Position numbers and translations under genes: made by a program. The notes beneath the pieces were generated by a model. The model did no database searches, was not told the origin of the DNA, and was given only the letters and a program-made list of their open reading frames with translations. This document shows, piece after piece, positions 15,040-23,372 of a DNA stretch of 32,803 nt. The DNA comes from Gammaproteobacteria bacterium (GTDB lineage Bacteria; Pseudomonadota; Gammaproteobacteria; JABCZS01): assembly GCA_021773275.1 (NCBI GenBank), contig JAJFKJ010000018.1:110390-143192 (forward strand), written 5' to 3'. How positions within the stretch are numbered: the stretch's first letter is position 1; each line of letters opens with the position of its first letter.

Positions 15040-17420
15040 AACAAAGTCTCAGAAGCATTTTCATCTGTTGGGGTGCGTGTTTCTTCTTGTGCCATATGTG
15101 GTGCAGGCGCTCTCTCTTGTGGCACATTCTCAATTCTAAAAATTTCGAACTCGGCATCTGTTTGGTCGCTGCGGGCCAGCAAACCTGTTTTAGGATCGAT
15201 GCGAACACTGACTAGGCCGGATGGCTGCGCCATAATGCTTTCAGGTTTGCCATCTAGTGCCACACGCATAAAATCGACCCAGGTGGGTAAGGCTGATTTT
15301 GCAGCATACTCACCTAACGGTTGATGGTTATCAAAACCAATCCAAGTGGTGGCGACTATGTCACGGTTGCCACCAGAAAACCAACCGTCTTTTTGTTCAT
15401 TAGTAGTACCTGTTTTGCCGCCAATGTCATCACGCTCAAGACTGCTTGCCGCTCTACCTGTACCACGTTTGATTACATCGCGCAGTAAACTATTCATCAT
15501 ATAAGCATTCTGCTCAGTGATAATTCTGTTTGCTGAGTGGTAAGCTTCGAGCTCATGCGGGAAATACTGTTTTATTTCAGCTGGGTCACAAGGTGCGCAA
15601 GCAAATGTGGGTAGCGCCACTTCTATGATTTCATTGTCATCGTCGGTAACATAATCAATAATGTAGGGTTCTACTAAGAAGCCGCCATTAGAAAATACAG
15701 CATAGGCGCGCACGAGTTCCAGAGGTGTGACTAAGCTTGTGCCTAGTGCAAGTGATAAGCCGTTTGGCATGGTCGACTTATCAAAGCCAAAACGTTTTGC
15801 ATAGTCTATGGTGTTTTTTATGCCTGTTGCTTCCAGTACACGAATGGATATGAGATTACGTGACCGAACTAAACCCATGCGTAAACGTGTCGGCCCTAAA
15901 AAGCGTTGGTTATCGTTTTGGGGGCGCCACAAAGCTTCTTCGCTTGGGTCTTCAATGACGATGGGTGCATCATTCACTAGGGTTGCTGGCGTAAAGCCAT
16001 GTTCCAGTGCTGCAGAGTAAATAAATGGCTTAAAATTTGAGCCGGGTTGACGCTGTGCTTGTACCGCTAAATTAAAATTATTTTCATAAAAATCAAAGCC
16101 ACCGGCAAGTGCCATAATAGCGCCATCTTGTGGTCGCAGTGCGACCAAAGCGCCTTTTACAGCAGGAGGCTGTGCAAGCGTCCAGGTGCCATTGTTACGT
16201 TGTGCAACGTATATTACATTACCTTTTTTAAGTACTTCGCTAGGGTATTTAGGATGATGCCCGTAGCGCAAATTACCTAAATCCTTCTTTGCCCAAGATA
16301 AGCCTGACCACGGAATCGAAATGTATCCACCTTCTTTGAGCAGAACATCAACATCCTTATCATTATCGGCAGTAACGACACCGGGTTGTAGCACAGCAGC
16401 ATTACGCACGGAGCGAAGCTCGCTTAACAAGTCTTCTTCTGTGGTTTCCTCAGTGATTGTGATATCACTGATGATGCCGCGGTAGCCGTGACGCCTGTCG
16501 TAAGCGAGCAGGTTGTCTTCTAAAGCCCGGGTTGCTGCAGTTTGTAATTTACTGTCGACCGTTGTGTATACTTTGATGCCCATTGTGTAAGCATCGTCGC
16601 CGAGTTGCTCAAAAAGTTTTTGCCTAACCATTTCGGCAACATAGGGTGCTCTTACTTCGACCTCAGGGACATGATAAGAAGCGGTAATAGGCGCATTAAC
16701 AGCTTCTTCATATTGTTCTGGCGTAATGTAATCTTGTTGCAGCATACGGTCGAGTACATGCTTACGACGCTCAAGTGCAGCTTCTGGGTTTCTAATAGGG
16801 TTAATATTAGAGGGTGCTTTTGGTAGGCCTGCAATGATTGCCATTTGCGCTAATGTAAGCTCGTCTAGATCTTTGCCATAATAAACCTGTGCAGCTGCTG
16901 CAACACCGTATGCGCGTTGCCCTAAATAAATTTTATTGAGATACAGCTCCATGATTTGATCTTTATCGAACTCATTTTCAATTTGCAGCGCTAATAAAAT
17001 TTCGTTAACTTTTCGGATGTAAGTTTTTTGCGGAGATAAAAACATATTCCGCGCAAGCTGCATGGTGATCGTGCTACCACCTTGGCCGCGATTACCTTCA
17101 GTAGCAACATGATGCACAGCGCGTGCTAGGCCGCGGAAATCGACACCCGAATGTTCGTAGAAGCGGCGGTCTTCCGTGGCAATAAACGCTTTAATTAAAT
17201 CGGGGGGGACATTTTTGTATTCAACAGGTAGCCTGCGCTTTTCACCAAATTGACTGATTAGTTTGCCATCGCTGGTATACACCCGCAAAGGCGTTTGCAA
17301 TTGCACATCGCGCAAGGTGTCGACGGAGGGCAGCTGGTCGCTCATATATATAATGACAATAATGATGCCAAATGCGATGAGCAGCCCAAGGTTCAAAGAT
17401 AGTGTAAATAGTCTTAACAT
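15036..17420 (-). CDS. mrcA: Penicillin-binding protein 1A (bifunctional)
   Basis: Peptidoglycan glycosyltransferase/transpeptidase anchored in the inner membrane. The 794 residues comprise a membrane anchor (about 5-26), a glycosyltransferase domain with catalytic E83 in ATEDRRFYEH and GGSTITMQLARN, an inserted OB-like region (about 310-425) and a transpeptidase domain. The transpeptidase motifs are S461-xx-K464 in SNFKP, S520-R-N522 and K669-T-G-T672 in GGKTGTTN. It is divergent from pilM, as in E. coli (mrcA/hofM) and Pseudomonas (ponA/pilM). The downstream hypothetical gene overlaps its stop by 4 bases. Confidence 0.97.
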   Translation of the reverse strand: MLRLFTLSLNLGLLIAFGIIIVIIYMSDQLPSVDTLRDVQLQTPLRVYTSDGKLISQFGEKRRLPVEYKNVPPDLIKAFIATEDRRFYEHSGVDFRGLARAVHHVATEGNRGQGGSTITMQLARNMFLSPQKTYIRKVNEILLALQIENEFDKDQIMELYLNKIYLGQRAYGVAAAAQVYYGKDLDELTLAQMAIIAGLPKAPSNINPIRNPEAALERRKHVLDRMLQQDYITPEQYEEAVNAPITASYHVPEVEVRAPYVAEMVRQKLFEQLGDDAYTMGIKVYTTVDSKLQTAATRALEDNLLAYDRRHGYRGIISDITITEETTEEDLLSELRSVRNAAVLQPGVVTADNDKDVDVLLKEGGYISIPWSGLSWAKKDLGNLRYGHHPKYPSEVLKKGNVIYVAQRNNGTWTLAQPPAVKGALVALRPQDGAIMALAGGFDFYENNFNLAVQAQRQPGSNFKPFIYSAALEHGFTPATLVNDAPIVIEDPSEEALWRPQNDNQRFLGPTRLRMGLVRSRNLISIRVLEATGIKNTIDYAKRFGFDKSTMPNGLSLALGTSLVTPLELVRAYAVFSNGGFLVEPYIIDYVTDDDNEIIEVALPTFACAPCDPAEIKQYFPHELEAYHSANRIITEQNAYMMNSLLRDVIKRGTGRAASSLERDDIGGKTGTTNEQKDGWFSGGNRDIVATTWIGFDNHQPLGEYAAKSALPTWVDFMRVALDGKPESIMAQPSGLVSVRIDPKTGLLARSDQTDAEFEIFRIENVPQERAPAPHMAQEETRTPTDENASETLF

Positions 17421-17528
17421 ATATTTAGTTGTTTAGCTTAATAGTTGCTATAAGCTCATGCTTATCTTATCAGTATAGAAAAAACATGGTAACATGTGCA
17501 GCATAATAACAACAATAAGGATAATAAT

Positions 17529-18332
17529 ATGTGGTATACCACCAAGCGCTTTGCTTTAATTTTTACTGACACCTCCATTTACGCTCTTATTTATACTCGT
17601 CGGCAGCTGATTGCCAGCCAGCATTTCTCGCTAGATATAGCCACTCAGCCTGGCGTTCTGCTGGATTGGCTCTGGGAGCACGGCAAGACGCATATGGCGG
17701 GTGTATTTTGTCTGCCGCATACAGCCTGTGAAGTCGGCATTTTGACGCTTCAAGGGCAGCAAGATCGTTATGCCTGCTATCAGCAGCTGAAAGATCAGAT
17801 TAGTAGTGACACTTGGCTCGATTATCAGCTCTATTATGACAAGCCCGCTAAGCAAACCCGGGTATATTGGTATGCCTTGCCAAAATACCGTGATCACGAT
17901 CTGGTCGAAGCGCTAGAAAGTTCAGGCTTTAACGTGAGGGCTATTAGCACGGTACCACTGATGTTGCGTTACGCTGCTGCTCAGCAGGCAGATAGGCAGG
18001 GGGTAAGCTATCTGTACCACGATGATCAAACCCTACATTTTTGTGTTTACCAGAACCGCTTGATTGTTAACACCGTAGAACATCCATGCGAAGCTTTGGA
18101 CCAATACAATATGCAGGCTGCTTTAAATAGTGTGCAGCAGCAAGTGCCCTTAGCGAATCAGGCGCAATATATTGCATGCACCACAGCGACACAAAAACTT
18201 TGCCAAGAAATGCATTTTAGAGCAGCGTCTTTGAATACGGCATGGGACGAAAACATTGCAAAAGGCGTGCCGGAGTATGTGCGTTTAGCAGGTGGTTTAG
18301 TAGCGCGGGAGTGGCACGAACTTGCGGCGTGA
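17529..18332 (+). CDS. pilM: PilM/HofM-like pilus assembly protein
   Basis: A 267-residue, actin-like-fold candidate at the position of pilM/hofM. The sequence is divergent: an early FALIFTDTSIYALIY strand pair, a later VPLMLRYAAAQQA helix and a final YVRLAGGLVARE that matches the usual C-terminal region of PilM. PilM proteins bind the cytoplasmic tail of PilN beneath the inner membrane. The ATG at 17529 has AAGGA 7 bases upstream and is preferred to the GTG at 17496. The assignment leans on gene order as much as on sequence; it is closer to the short HofM style than to the 350-residue PilM. Confidence 0.7.
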   Translation: MWYTTKRFALIFTDTSIYALIYTRRQLIASQHFSLDIATQPGVLLDWLWEHGKTHMAGVFCLPHTACEVGILTLQGQQDRYACYQQLKDQISSDTWLDYQLYYDKPAKQTRVYWYALPKYRDHDLVEALESSGFNVRAISTVPLMLRYAAAQQADRQGVSYLYHDDQTLHFCVYQNRLIVNTVEHPCEALDQYNMQAALNSVQQQVPLANQAQYIACTTATQKLCQEMHFRAASLNTAWDENIAKGVPEYVRLAGGLVAREWHELAA

Positions 18333-18336
18333 TCAT

Positions 18337-18753
18337 ATGCGGGTATTAATGCGCGCAAGGTTAAGAGCTTATCTGCTGTTAACAGTGGGGGCTATTCTGC
18401 TATGCAGTGCCAGTTTTTGTTTAAGAACTTGGGTTATGGCTGACTTGGCAGATAGCAGAATACAAAACGCACAGTTGCTTGCTGAGCATCAGGCGCAGCA
18501 GCCACAGCTTAAATTTGCAATACAGTTCCAGGAGATGCAAGCACTGCAAAAAAATAACAGAATGGTTTTGGATGGCTTGTATGCCTTGGAAGACTTTAAA
18601 AGCTCGGGGGTGAGCTTTAGAAAAATAGTTTTTTCAGATGGCAAACTGCTGGTGCAATCAGGCACAAGGAAGCAGCATTTTAGGCAAAAAGAAAGGCTTG
18701 AATGTTGGCAGCAAGAAAGCCATGAGCTTATAACATTTGTGTATATATGTTAG
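18337..18753 (+). CDS. pilN: PilN/HofN-like inner-membrane protein
   Basis: A 138-residue protein with a short basic cytoplasmic N-terminus (MRVLMRARLRAY), one membrane helix (about 12-30) and a periplasmic coiled-coil-like stretch (LAEHQAQQPQLKFAIQ) leading to a small domain. That is the PilN/HofN architecture, though the usual INLLPWR tail motif that binds PilM is absent. The first upstream start is TTG 18322; ATG 18337, 4 bases after the pilM stop, is preferred. It overlaps the next gene by 7 bases (ATGTTAG). It is shorter than typical PilN (about 190 aa). Confidence 0.6.
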   Translation: MRVLMRARLRAYLLLTVGAILLCSASFCLRTWVMADLADSRIQNAQLLAEHQAQQPQLKFAIQFQEMQALQKNNRMVLDGLYALEDFKSSGVSFRKIVFSDGKLLVQSGTRKQHFRQKERLECWQQESHELITFVYIC

Positions 18754-19211
18754 CGCAGATCAGGCAGGATTATATATATGCAGGCCTGCGCAAACAGATG
18801 CTGGTTTTTATATGCATAATAATTTTTGGTGCTGTATTAGCCGGCCAGTTTTTTCTGAAGCCGATTTTTACCACGGCAAAAAAAGAAAAACAACAAGCGA
18901 CGCATTTGCTGTTGAAAAGCCAATATAACAAAGAAATAATATGTGAGCTTCCCAAAAACCATCAGAATATAAATTTAGAACAGATACAAGAGGTTTTATA
19001 TAATTTTGCTGCACAAGAAAACTTGGCAATAACAGTAAGATGCCTGGAGCCTGGGGCAGCTGAAGTAAATTTGCAAGGAAGCTACCCGTCAATACTTGCA
19101 TTTTTACGAGGCATAACGCAACAAGAGCAGTCGTTGGCTGTGGGTGCGTTGCAAATTGAAAAAAATAAAATAATAAAAGCCAGCATGACATTGCACTGGC
19201 TAGAGAGGTAA
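18747..19211 (+). CDS. PilO/HofO-like inner-membrane protein
   Basis: A 154-residue protein with one membrane helix (about 18-38, QMLVFICIIIFGAVLAG) and a periplasmic part ending in a ferredoxin-like pattern (AAEVNLQGSYPSILAFLRGI, later ALQIEKNKIIKASMTLHWLE). This topology and the final strand pattern suit PilO/HofO or GspM-type proteins, which form an alignment complex with PilN. No separate pilP gene exists between it and the secretin gene, which starts one base after its stop. The assignment rests on topology and gene order. Confidence 0.55.
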   Translation: MLAQIRQDYIYAGLRKQMLVFICIIIFGAVLAGQFFLKPIFTTAKKEKQQATHLLLKSQYNKEIICELPKNHQNINLEQIQEVLYNFAAQENLAITVRCLEPGAAEVNLQGSYPSILAFLRGITQQEQSLAVGALQIEKNKIIKASMTLHWLER

Positions 19212-19212
19212 G

Positions 19213-20421
19213 ATGCCATTTAAACTTTTTAGTTTTATATTATTGTTATTGCCATTACAGCTGCAGGCGCAAAACTGGGACCCATTTGATGATAGTGGCG
19301 TCAGCGTTGTATATGAAAAAGATAAGCTAAGCCTGCAGGCCCAAAGCGTTAGCCTACGTGATGTGATCGCAAAGATTGCCCTGGTGTTAGAAATAAACAT
19401 TGTGTTGACAGATGATATTAACCAGAAAGTGACCGTGCATTTACAGAAAATGCCATGGGAGAAAGCTTTGGAGACATTGTTGCATAGCCAAAACATTGAT
19501 TTTTTACAGCTGGACGATGTGTGGATAATAGGAGGGCAGCAAGAAAGTACGAAAAATATGAAAATGCAGGCATACACTTTAAATTATGCTAAAGCGCAAT
19601 TGCTTGCGGAGATGTTAAATCAGAGTGTTAATGTGTTATCTGAATCCGGGCAGGCTAGTTTTGACGAACGTACCAATACACTCGTGGTAAAAGACACAGC
19701 TAGTGTTTTAGACGAGATTGAGCTGCTGCTAGAGAACTTAGATGTTCAGTTACGGCAAGTGCAGATAGAAGCAAGAATTTTAAACGCTAGTAAAAGCTTT
19801 ACAAGAGATTTGGGTTTGAGTTTTGCAGGCGGTAACGATAATGCACATATTGGTGTGAACCAACAGAATAGCGTGATGTCATTCGGTGATATCCAGCTTG
19901 GGCTGATGAAGCTCCCCAAAGACATTCATCTGGATGTTTTTATTTCTGCGGCTGAACAGGACAACCGTACCCAAGTATTAGCCACGCCGAAATTGCTAAC
20001 TGCCAACCAACAAGAAGCTGTGATCAAGCAGGGCAAGGAGATCGCATTTGAAGAAACCTCGGCCAGCGGCGCTACCAGCATACGTTTTAAAGAAGCCGTG
20101 TTGGAGTTGCGTGTAACGCCGCATATTACACCCAACAACGAAGTTATTTTAAACCTGCATGTTAAACATGACGTGATTGGCAAACTTGCCGATAACGGTC
20201 AGCCAACCATCGACACAAAATCTATTACGACGCAGGTGCAAGTTGAAAATAATGAAACCATTGTTTTAGGGGGTATTTACTCTAGAACTGATATTAAACA
20301 AATTAATAAAATCCCACTGCTTGGTAATATCCCCGTTTTTGGGCGTTTGTTTCAAGGGAGTAACACAGTCGATGACAATGATGAGTTGTTAATTTTTGTA
20401 ACCCCTAGGATTCTGAGCTGA
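19213..20421 (+). CDS. PilQ/HofQ-type secretin
   Basis: Outer-membrane secretin of a type IV pilus or competence system, 402 residues. The parts are a signal peptide (1-19, ending LQLQA), an STN-like domain (about 45-95, SLRDVIAKIALVLEINIVLTD in pieces), a secretin N1/N-type domain (about 115-180) and the secretin domain (about 235-402) with VLATPKLLTANQQEAVIKQG, VTPHITPNNEVILNL, the VPG-like GNIPVFGRLF motif and a final ELLIFVTPRIL. There is no N-terminal AMIN domain, so it matches the short HofQ form (about 410 aa) rather than the roughly 700-residue PilQ. In related genomes aroK follows directly; here it lies 7.1 kb away. Confidence 0.9.
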   Translation: MPFKLFSFILLLLPLQLQAQNWDPFDDSGVSVVYEKDKLSLQAQSVSLRDVIAKIALVLEINIVLTDDINQKVTVHLQKMPWEKALETLLHSQNIDFLQLDDVWIIGGQQESTKNMKMQAYTLNYAKAQLLAEMLNQSVNVLSESGQASFDERTNTLVVKDTASVLDEIELLLENLDVQLRQVQIEARILNASKSFTRDLGLSFAGGNDNAHIGVNQQNSVMSFGDIQLGLMKLPKDIHLDVFISAAEQDNRTQVLATPKLLTANQQEAVIKQGKEIAFEETSASGATSIRFKEAVLELRVTPHITPNNEVILNLHVKHDVIGKLADNGQPTIDTKSITTQVQVENNETIVLGGIYSRTDIKQINKIPLLGNIPVFGRLFQGSNTVDDNDELLIFVTPRILS

Positions 20422-20430
20422 GCTTAACCC

Positions 20431-20444
20431 CCCCCATTTGGGGG
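20431..20444 (+). terminator. Short G/C hairpin after the secretin gene
   Basis: CCCCC (20431-20435), loop ATTT, GGGGG (20440-20444), part of an eight-C run beginning at 20428, 6 bases past the secretin stop. It may be a weak terminator; the following CTTTGCAG is a poor T-tract. Confidence 0.4.
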
Positions 20445-20480
20445 CTTTGCAGAATAAATTAATAATGCTCTAATGATTCA

Positions 20481-21239
20481 ATGTTAGAAGCGCCAACAAT
20501 ATTTGCCCGCATGATGGGCCATGAACAATGCTATCAGAAAGCACGGTTTCAAACTAATATGCCGATGGCATTGACGTGGTATGGTTATGCCGCGCAGTTG
20601 GGGAGCATCAGTGCTTATCTGCACTTGGCGGAACATTATAAAAATACAGATCTACAGCAGCACTATGCTTGCTGCTTAGGTGCCGCCTTGCTGGGGAGTA
20701 AGCCTGCGCTGAGATACTTAGAAGGTTTGGCAGCTGAAAACAATGCAGATGCTCAGCATACCTTGGGACAGTATTACTGCCAAAGCGGAGATATTGGCAG
20801 CGCTATTACATGGTGGATGATTGCCGTTGAGCGAGGGCATCAAGGTGCCATTGAAAGTCTCAAAACCACTTCACTTGATAAACAAACATGCGAGAAGCTT
20901 GCAAATGTTTATGAAACAGGCGATGCCGCGCACAAAAAGAATCTAAGCCTCTCACTAGTGTTTCGCACAAAGTTTTTAGACAAATCCGATGCTGTGAAGC
21001 TGATGCACATGGCGGGTGCTTTGGAGTCTGATCATGAAGATCGTCAAGAGAGCACGTTGCTTGCTTGGGAGTATTACAGCAAAGTCGCGCAGATGGGTTG
21101 CGGTGAGGCGGCAAAGATATTAAAGATTGGGCTAAATATAAAACACGGACGGTTGGAATGGCAACAGGCCAACGTATTCAAATACATTACTACAAGCATG
21201 AGCCAACAGGCAAGGTTGCCAATATTGAATACAAAGTAA
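20481..21239 (+). CDS. Sel1-repeat protein
   Basis: A 252-residue protein made of Sel1/TPR-like helical repeats. Recognisable units are ALTWYGYAAQLGSISAYLHL (about 30-50), NADAQHTLGQYYCQSGDIGS (about 89-108) with AITWWMIAVERGHQGAIESL, and AWEYYSKVAQMGCGEAAKIL near 196-215. Such repeats bind other proteins and are frequent in host-associated bacteria. No signal peptide is seen. The last 28 or so residues, from about 21155, look like out-of-frame translation of the next small reading frame, so the natural C-terminus may have been replaced by a recombination join. The ribosome site is weak. It is the first gene of the accessory interval. Confidence 0.65.
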   Translation: MLEAPTIFARMMGHEQCYQKARFQTNMPMALTWYGYAAQLGSISAYLHLAEHYKNTDLQQHYACCLGAALLGSKPALRYLEGLAAENNADAQHTLGQYYCQSGDIGSAITWWMIAVERGHQGAIESLKTTSLDKQTCEKLANVYETGDAAHKKNLSLSLVFRTKFLDKSDAVKLMHMAGALESDHEDRQESTLLAWEYYSKVAQMGCGEAAKILKIGLNIKHGRLEWQQANVFKYITTSMSQQARLPILNTK

Positions 21240-21340
21240 AGGGGGTTGTTGATTTTGCTGGGCAGCCAAGTGCACCCGGTCGAAGTGGATCAGACCCTTA
21301 TAAGCAAGAAGGTAAAAAACGTTATGCGTCAGAGCTGTAG
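21158..21340 (+). CDS. Small hypothetical ORF, possible displaced toxin tip
   Basis: A 60-residue frame overlapping the Sel1 gene by 82 bases. Its composition looks like real protein: an alternating strand pattern (RIQIHYYKHEPTGKVANIEY), then VVDFAGQPSAPGRSGSDPY and a basic end KQEGKKRYASEL. No good ribosome site precedes the ATG. It is followed 28 bases later by two immunity-like genes, so it may be the C-terminal tip of a polymorphic toxin left behind without its delivery domain. I do not recognise the family. It may equally be part of a frameshifted longer gene. Confidence 0.4.
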   Translation: MATGQRIQIHYYKHEPTGKVANIEYKVKGVVDFAGQPSAPGRSGSDPYKQEGKKRYASEL

Positions 21341-21368
21341 AGCTATTTTAAAATTAAGAGGATAAGAG

Positions 21369-21752
21369 ATGAAGATAATCTGCAAGATAAAAGATGATGT
21401 TTGGTTGGATTATGGTCGAGATTACTATCCGCTTGCTCTGGATGTATCACTTCGAGAGGGTGTGAAAGTATACATACAAGCGGGTGAATACCATGAGCCG
21501 ATATGGGTCAATTTATCTGGTTTTGAGGTTGTGGACCAGACGATACCGAGTTGCTGGGTGGATAAGAAATATACACCAGAAATAGAGGGGCAATTAAGAT
21601 TGATGCCTGCCAATTGGATACACGCAGGTTTTTTTGAAGATTTAAATGATGAAGTAAAGTCCGCGGTTGATTTATTTAATTATGAAATCTCGAAGATATA
21701 CACAGAGCTAAAAGCACCGGGTTATGATGGAACGCAAGACCAAGATAAGTGA
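21369..21752 (+). CDS. Hypothetical protein, possible immunity protein (first of pair)
   Basis: A 127-residue soluble acidic protein with a strong AAGAGG ribosome site. It contains GVKVYIQAGEYHEPIWVNLS, then VVDQTIPSCWV, LRLMPANWIHAGFFEDLND and a C-terminal helix (YEISKIYTEL). The same order of segments is found in the next gene (VVSELVPSNWK, IDISPAAWRENDFWGAFFDD, YEKELAIIYSE), so the two are diverged tandem copies. Small acidic tandem paralogues without signal peptides are typical of immunity genes in polymorphic toxin arrays. That role is inferred, and I cannot name the Pfam family. It overlaps the next gene by the 4 bases GTGA. Confidence 0.6.
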   Translation: MKIICKIKDDVWLDYGRDYYPLALDVSLREGVKVYIQAGEYHEPIWVNLSGFEVVDQTIPSCWVDKKYTPEIEGQLRLMPANWIHAGFFEDLNDEVKSAVDLFNYEISKIYTELKAPGYDGTQDQDK

Positions 21753-22114
21753 AAGCCAAGTGCATTAAAATTTTCAGCGATTACGATGAGAAATACATAA
21801 ACAAAAGTTCATCGTTGACTGTTGGCAAAGAATATATCGTTTTAGAAGTAGCAGTTGGTGCTGATGAGCAAATGACTTATCGACTAGTTAGCGATTCAGG
21901 CACACCTGCTATTTTTAAGGCATTACAATTTGAGGTGGTTTCTGAACTTGTGCCATCAAATTGGAAGGTGAGTATTCAAAAAGAATACGGTGCTATTGAT
22001 ATTAGCCCTGCTGCTTGGCGCGAGAATGATTTTTGGGGAGCCTTTTTTGATGATGAGCCATGGGCTAAAGAAGTTTATGAAAAAGAGCTTGCGATTATAT
22101 ATTCTGAGAAATAA
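21749..22114 (+). CDS. Hypothetical protein, possible immunity protein (second of pair)
   Basis: A 121-residue soluble acidic protein starting with GTG inside the stop of its paralogue (GTGA), so it is translationally coupled. The N-terminal half has short strands (SSLTVGKEYIVLEV, MTYRLVSDSGTPAIFKALQF). The C-terminal half has ELVPSNWKVSI, DISPAAWRENDFWGAFFDDE and a terminal helix. The match to the first copy is best in the SNW and AxW regions. It is convergent with the dehydratase gene, with a block of hairpins between. The function is inferred only from pattern and pairing. Confidence 0.6.
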   Translation: MKAKCIKIFSDYDEKYINKSSSLTVGKEYIVLEVAVGADEQMTYRLVSDSGTPAIFKALQFEVVSELVPSNWKVSIQKEYGAIDISPAAWRENDFWGAFFDDEPWAKEVYEKELAIIYSEK

Positions 22115-22145
22115 ATAATTTCTGCAGAGGTCGCACATTAGTTTG

Positions 22146-22245
22146 TTGCATGCAAGCATCCATGCAAGGCACCCGCGGTGGCCGCTCATGGCCACCGGTT
22201 CAACATTATTGCGCTCGTGCGGGCAGCATACAATGCTGCCCCACG
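22146..22245. repeat. Three consecutive hairpins between convergent genes
   Basis: Three inverted repeats follow one another: TTGCATG/CATGCAA (22146-22152, 22161-22167), CGGTGGCC/GGCCACCG (22176-22183, 22190-22197, loop GCTCAT) and GGGCAGCAT/ATGCTGCCC (22221-22229, 22233-22241, loop ACA). The third is extended by CGTG/CACG at 22216-22219 and 22242-22245 across one bulged C. The block is more GC-rich than its surroundings. It may be a dispersed palindromic element and a two-way terminator. Confidence 0.6.
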
Positions 22246-22279
22246 TTAAGATTGTCACAAAGATAAATCGATATAAGGC

Positions 22280-23224
22280 TTAAGCCCAAATTTTTACATA
22301 GGTTTCAGGTGCGACATTAGCGCCAGACAGCATCACTAGCAACGTGTGGCCATTGCCGTTTTCTTGCATCCATTGCTCGCAGGCGGCCATGGCGACAGCA
22401 GAGGTGGGCTCGACGGCAATTTTTAAATAATGAGCAAGTTGTTGTGCCCAATAAATGATTTTAGATTCATCAATCTCATAAAAACCATCGAGTTTTTTTA
22501 AATATTCAAACGTGATATCACCCACAGCAAGTGTTCGGGCGCCATCAGCGATGGTATTGGGTTGTTCTGCAAGGTGATGAATGCTGCCTGTGCGATAAGA
22601 AATGCTTGCATCGTTAGCATTTTTAGGTTCGCCCGCATAGACTTTAGCATTGGGGCACAGCAACTCTTTTGCTAAATAGCTGCCGGATATCCAGCCACCA
22701 CCACCACAAGTTGCAAATATTGCATCAGGCTGCAAGCCCTCATGTAGTGCAGCGTAACAGGCAGTGCCTTGCCCTGCAATGATATGCGGATCGTTGAATG
22801 GATGAATAAAGTAATCATCACTGTTTTTATAGATTTCTTCTGCTTCAGCGCGTGTTTCGCAAATCGTAACATCGGCACCATAGGCTTTTGTGGCGGCGAC
22901 TTTAATTGCCGAAGAGCCTTTGGGGATAAAAATATGTGCTTTAATGCCCATGAGTTTTGCAGCATAGGCAATAGCCTGTGCATGGTTACCAGAACTAAAG
23001 GCGCAAACTTTTTCGGGCAGCTTTCCTTCTTCTTTTAGCGATAGCAACGTATTGATCGCGCCGCGAAACTTAAATGAACCTGTCTTTTGAAAACCTTCGC
23101 ATTTAAAATGAATCTCATTGTTAAATCGCTGGTTTAAAGTACTTGAAGTTAAAATGGGCGTATTGTTTATATAAGGCGCGATACGCTCAGCTGCTTGCTG
23201 AATAGATTGTGGGCTGATGTTCAA
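22280..23224 (-). CDS. PLP-dependent threonine/serine dehydratase
   Basis: Fold-type II PLP enzyme, 314 residues, like catabolic threonine ammonia-lyase or serine racemase. The PLP lysine lies in KTGSFKFRGA, the asparagine loop is SSGNHAQA, and the glycine-rich phosphate loop reads CGGGGWISG. The C-terminal SGANV motif is present. It has no regulatory ACT domain, unlike biosynthetic IlvA. The start is TTG 23224, with AAGGAG 6 bases upstream. The longer frame from TTG 23257 begins inside the predicted -10 box, so it is unlikely. Substrate (threonine, serine or a hydroxy-aspartate) cannot be fixed from sequence. It is a single gene in the accessory interval. Confidence 0.85.
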   Translation of the reverse strand: MNISPQSIQQAAERIAPYINNTPILTSSTLNQRFNNEIHFKCEGFQKTGSFKFRGAINTLLSLKEEGKLPEKVCAFSSGNHAQAIAYAAKLMGIKAHIFIPKGSSAIKVAATKAYGADVTICETRAEAEEIYKNSDDYFIHPFNDPHIIAGQGTACYAALHEGLQPDAIFATCGGGGWISGSYLAKELLCPNAKVYAGEPKNANDASISYRTGSIHHLAEQPNTIADGARTLAVGDITFEYLKKLDGFYEIDESKIIYWAQQLAHYLKIAVEPTSAVAMAACEQWMQENGNGHTLLVMLSGANVAPETYVKIWA

Positions 23225-23256
23225 AAATTTCTCCTTTTTATAATCGCCTGCCGTCA

Positions 23257-23285
23257 ATTTTAAAGTAGTTGTTGGGAAAGGTCAA
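23257..23285 (-). promoter_or_regulatory. Sigma-70 promoter of the dehydratase gene
   Basis: On the minus strand, -35 TTGACC (23280-23285) and -10 TAAAAT (23257-23262) are 17 bases apart. The predicted start near 23250 supports TTG 23224 as the translation start. Confidence 0.65.
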
Positions 23286-23290
23286 TTTCC

Positions 23291-23304
23291 AGGCCCCTTC
23301 ATTT
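23291..23304 (+). repeat. 14-bp direct repeat, copy 1
   Basis: AGGCCCCTTCATTT, identical to 24972-24985. The two copies flank the orphan 471-residue gene. A shorter related string, CCCTTCATTT, also occurs on the minus strand at 14568-14577. Confidence 0.5.
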
Positions 23305-23372
23305 AGAGGATTTCGTATCATGAATAATGGTTTAATATGCATATATTAAAGTGGGGTAGCTTTATGCAAAAA

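Noticed and set aside
22190-22260. Possible integron attC site in the hairpin block
   Set aside because: GTTAAGA does not fit GTTRRRY and no matching opposite core site or integrase was found.
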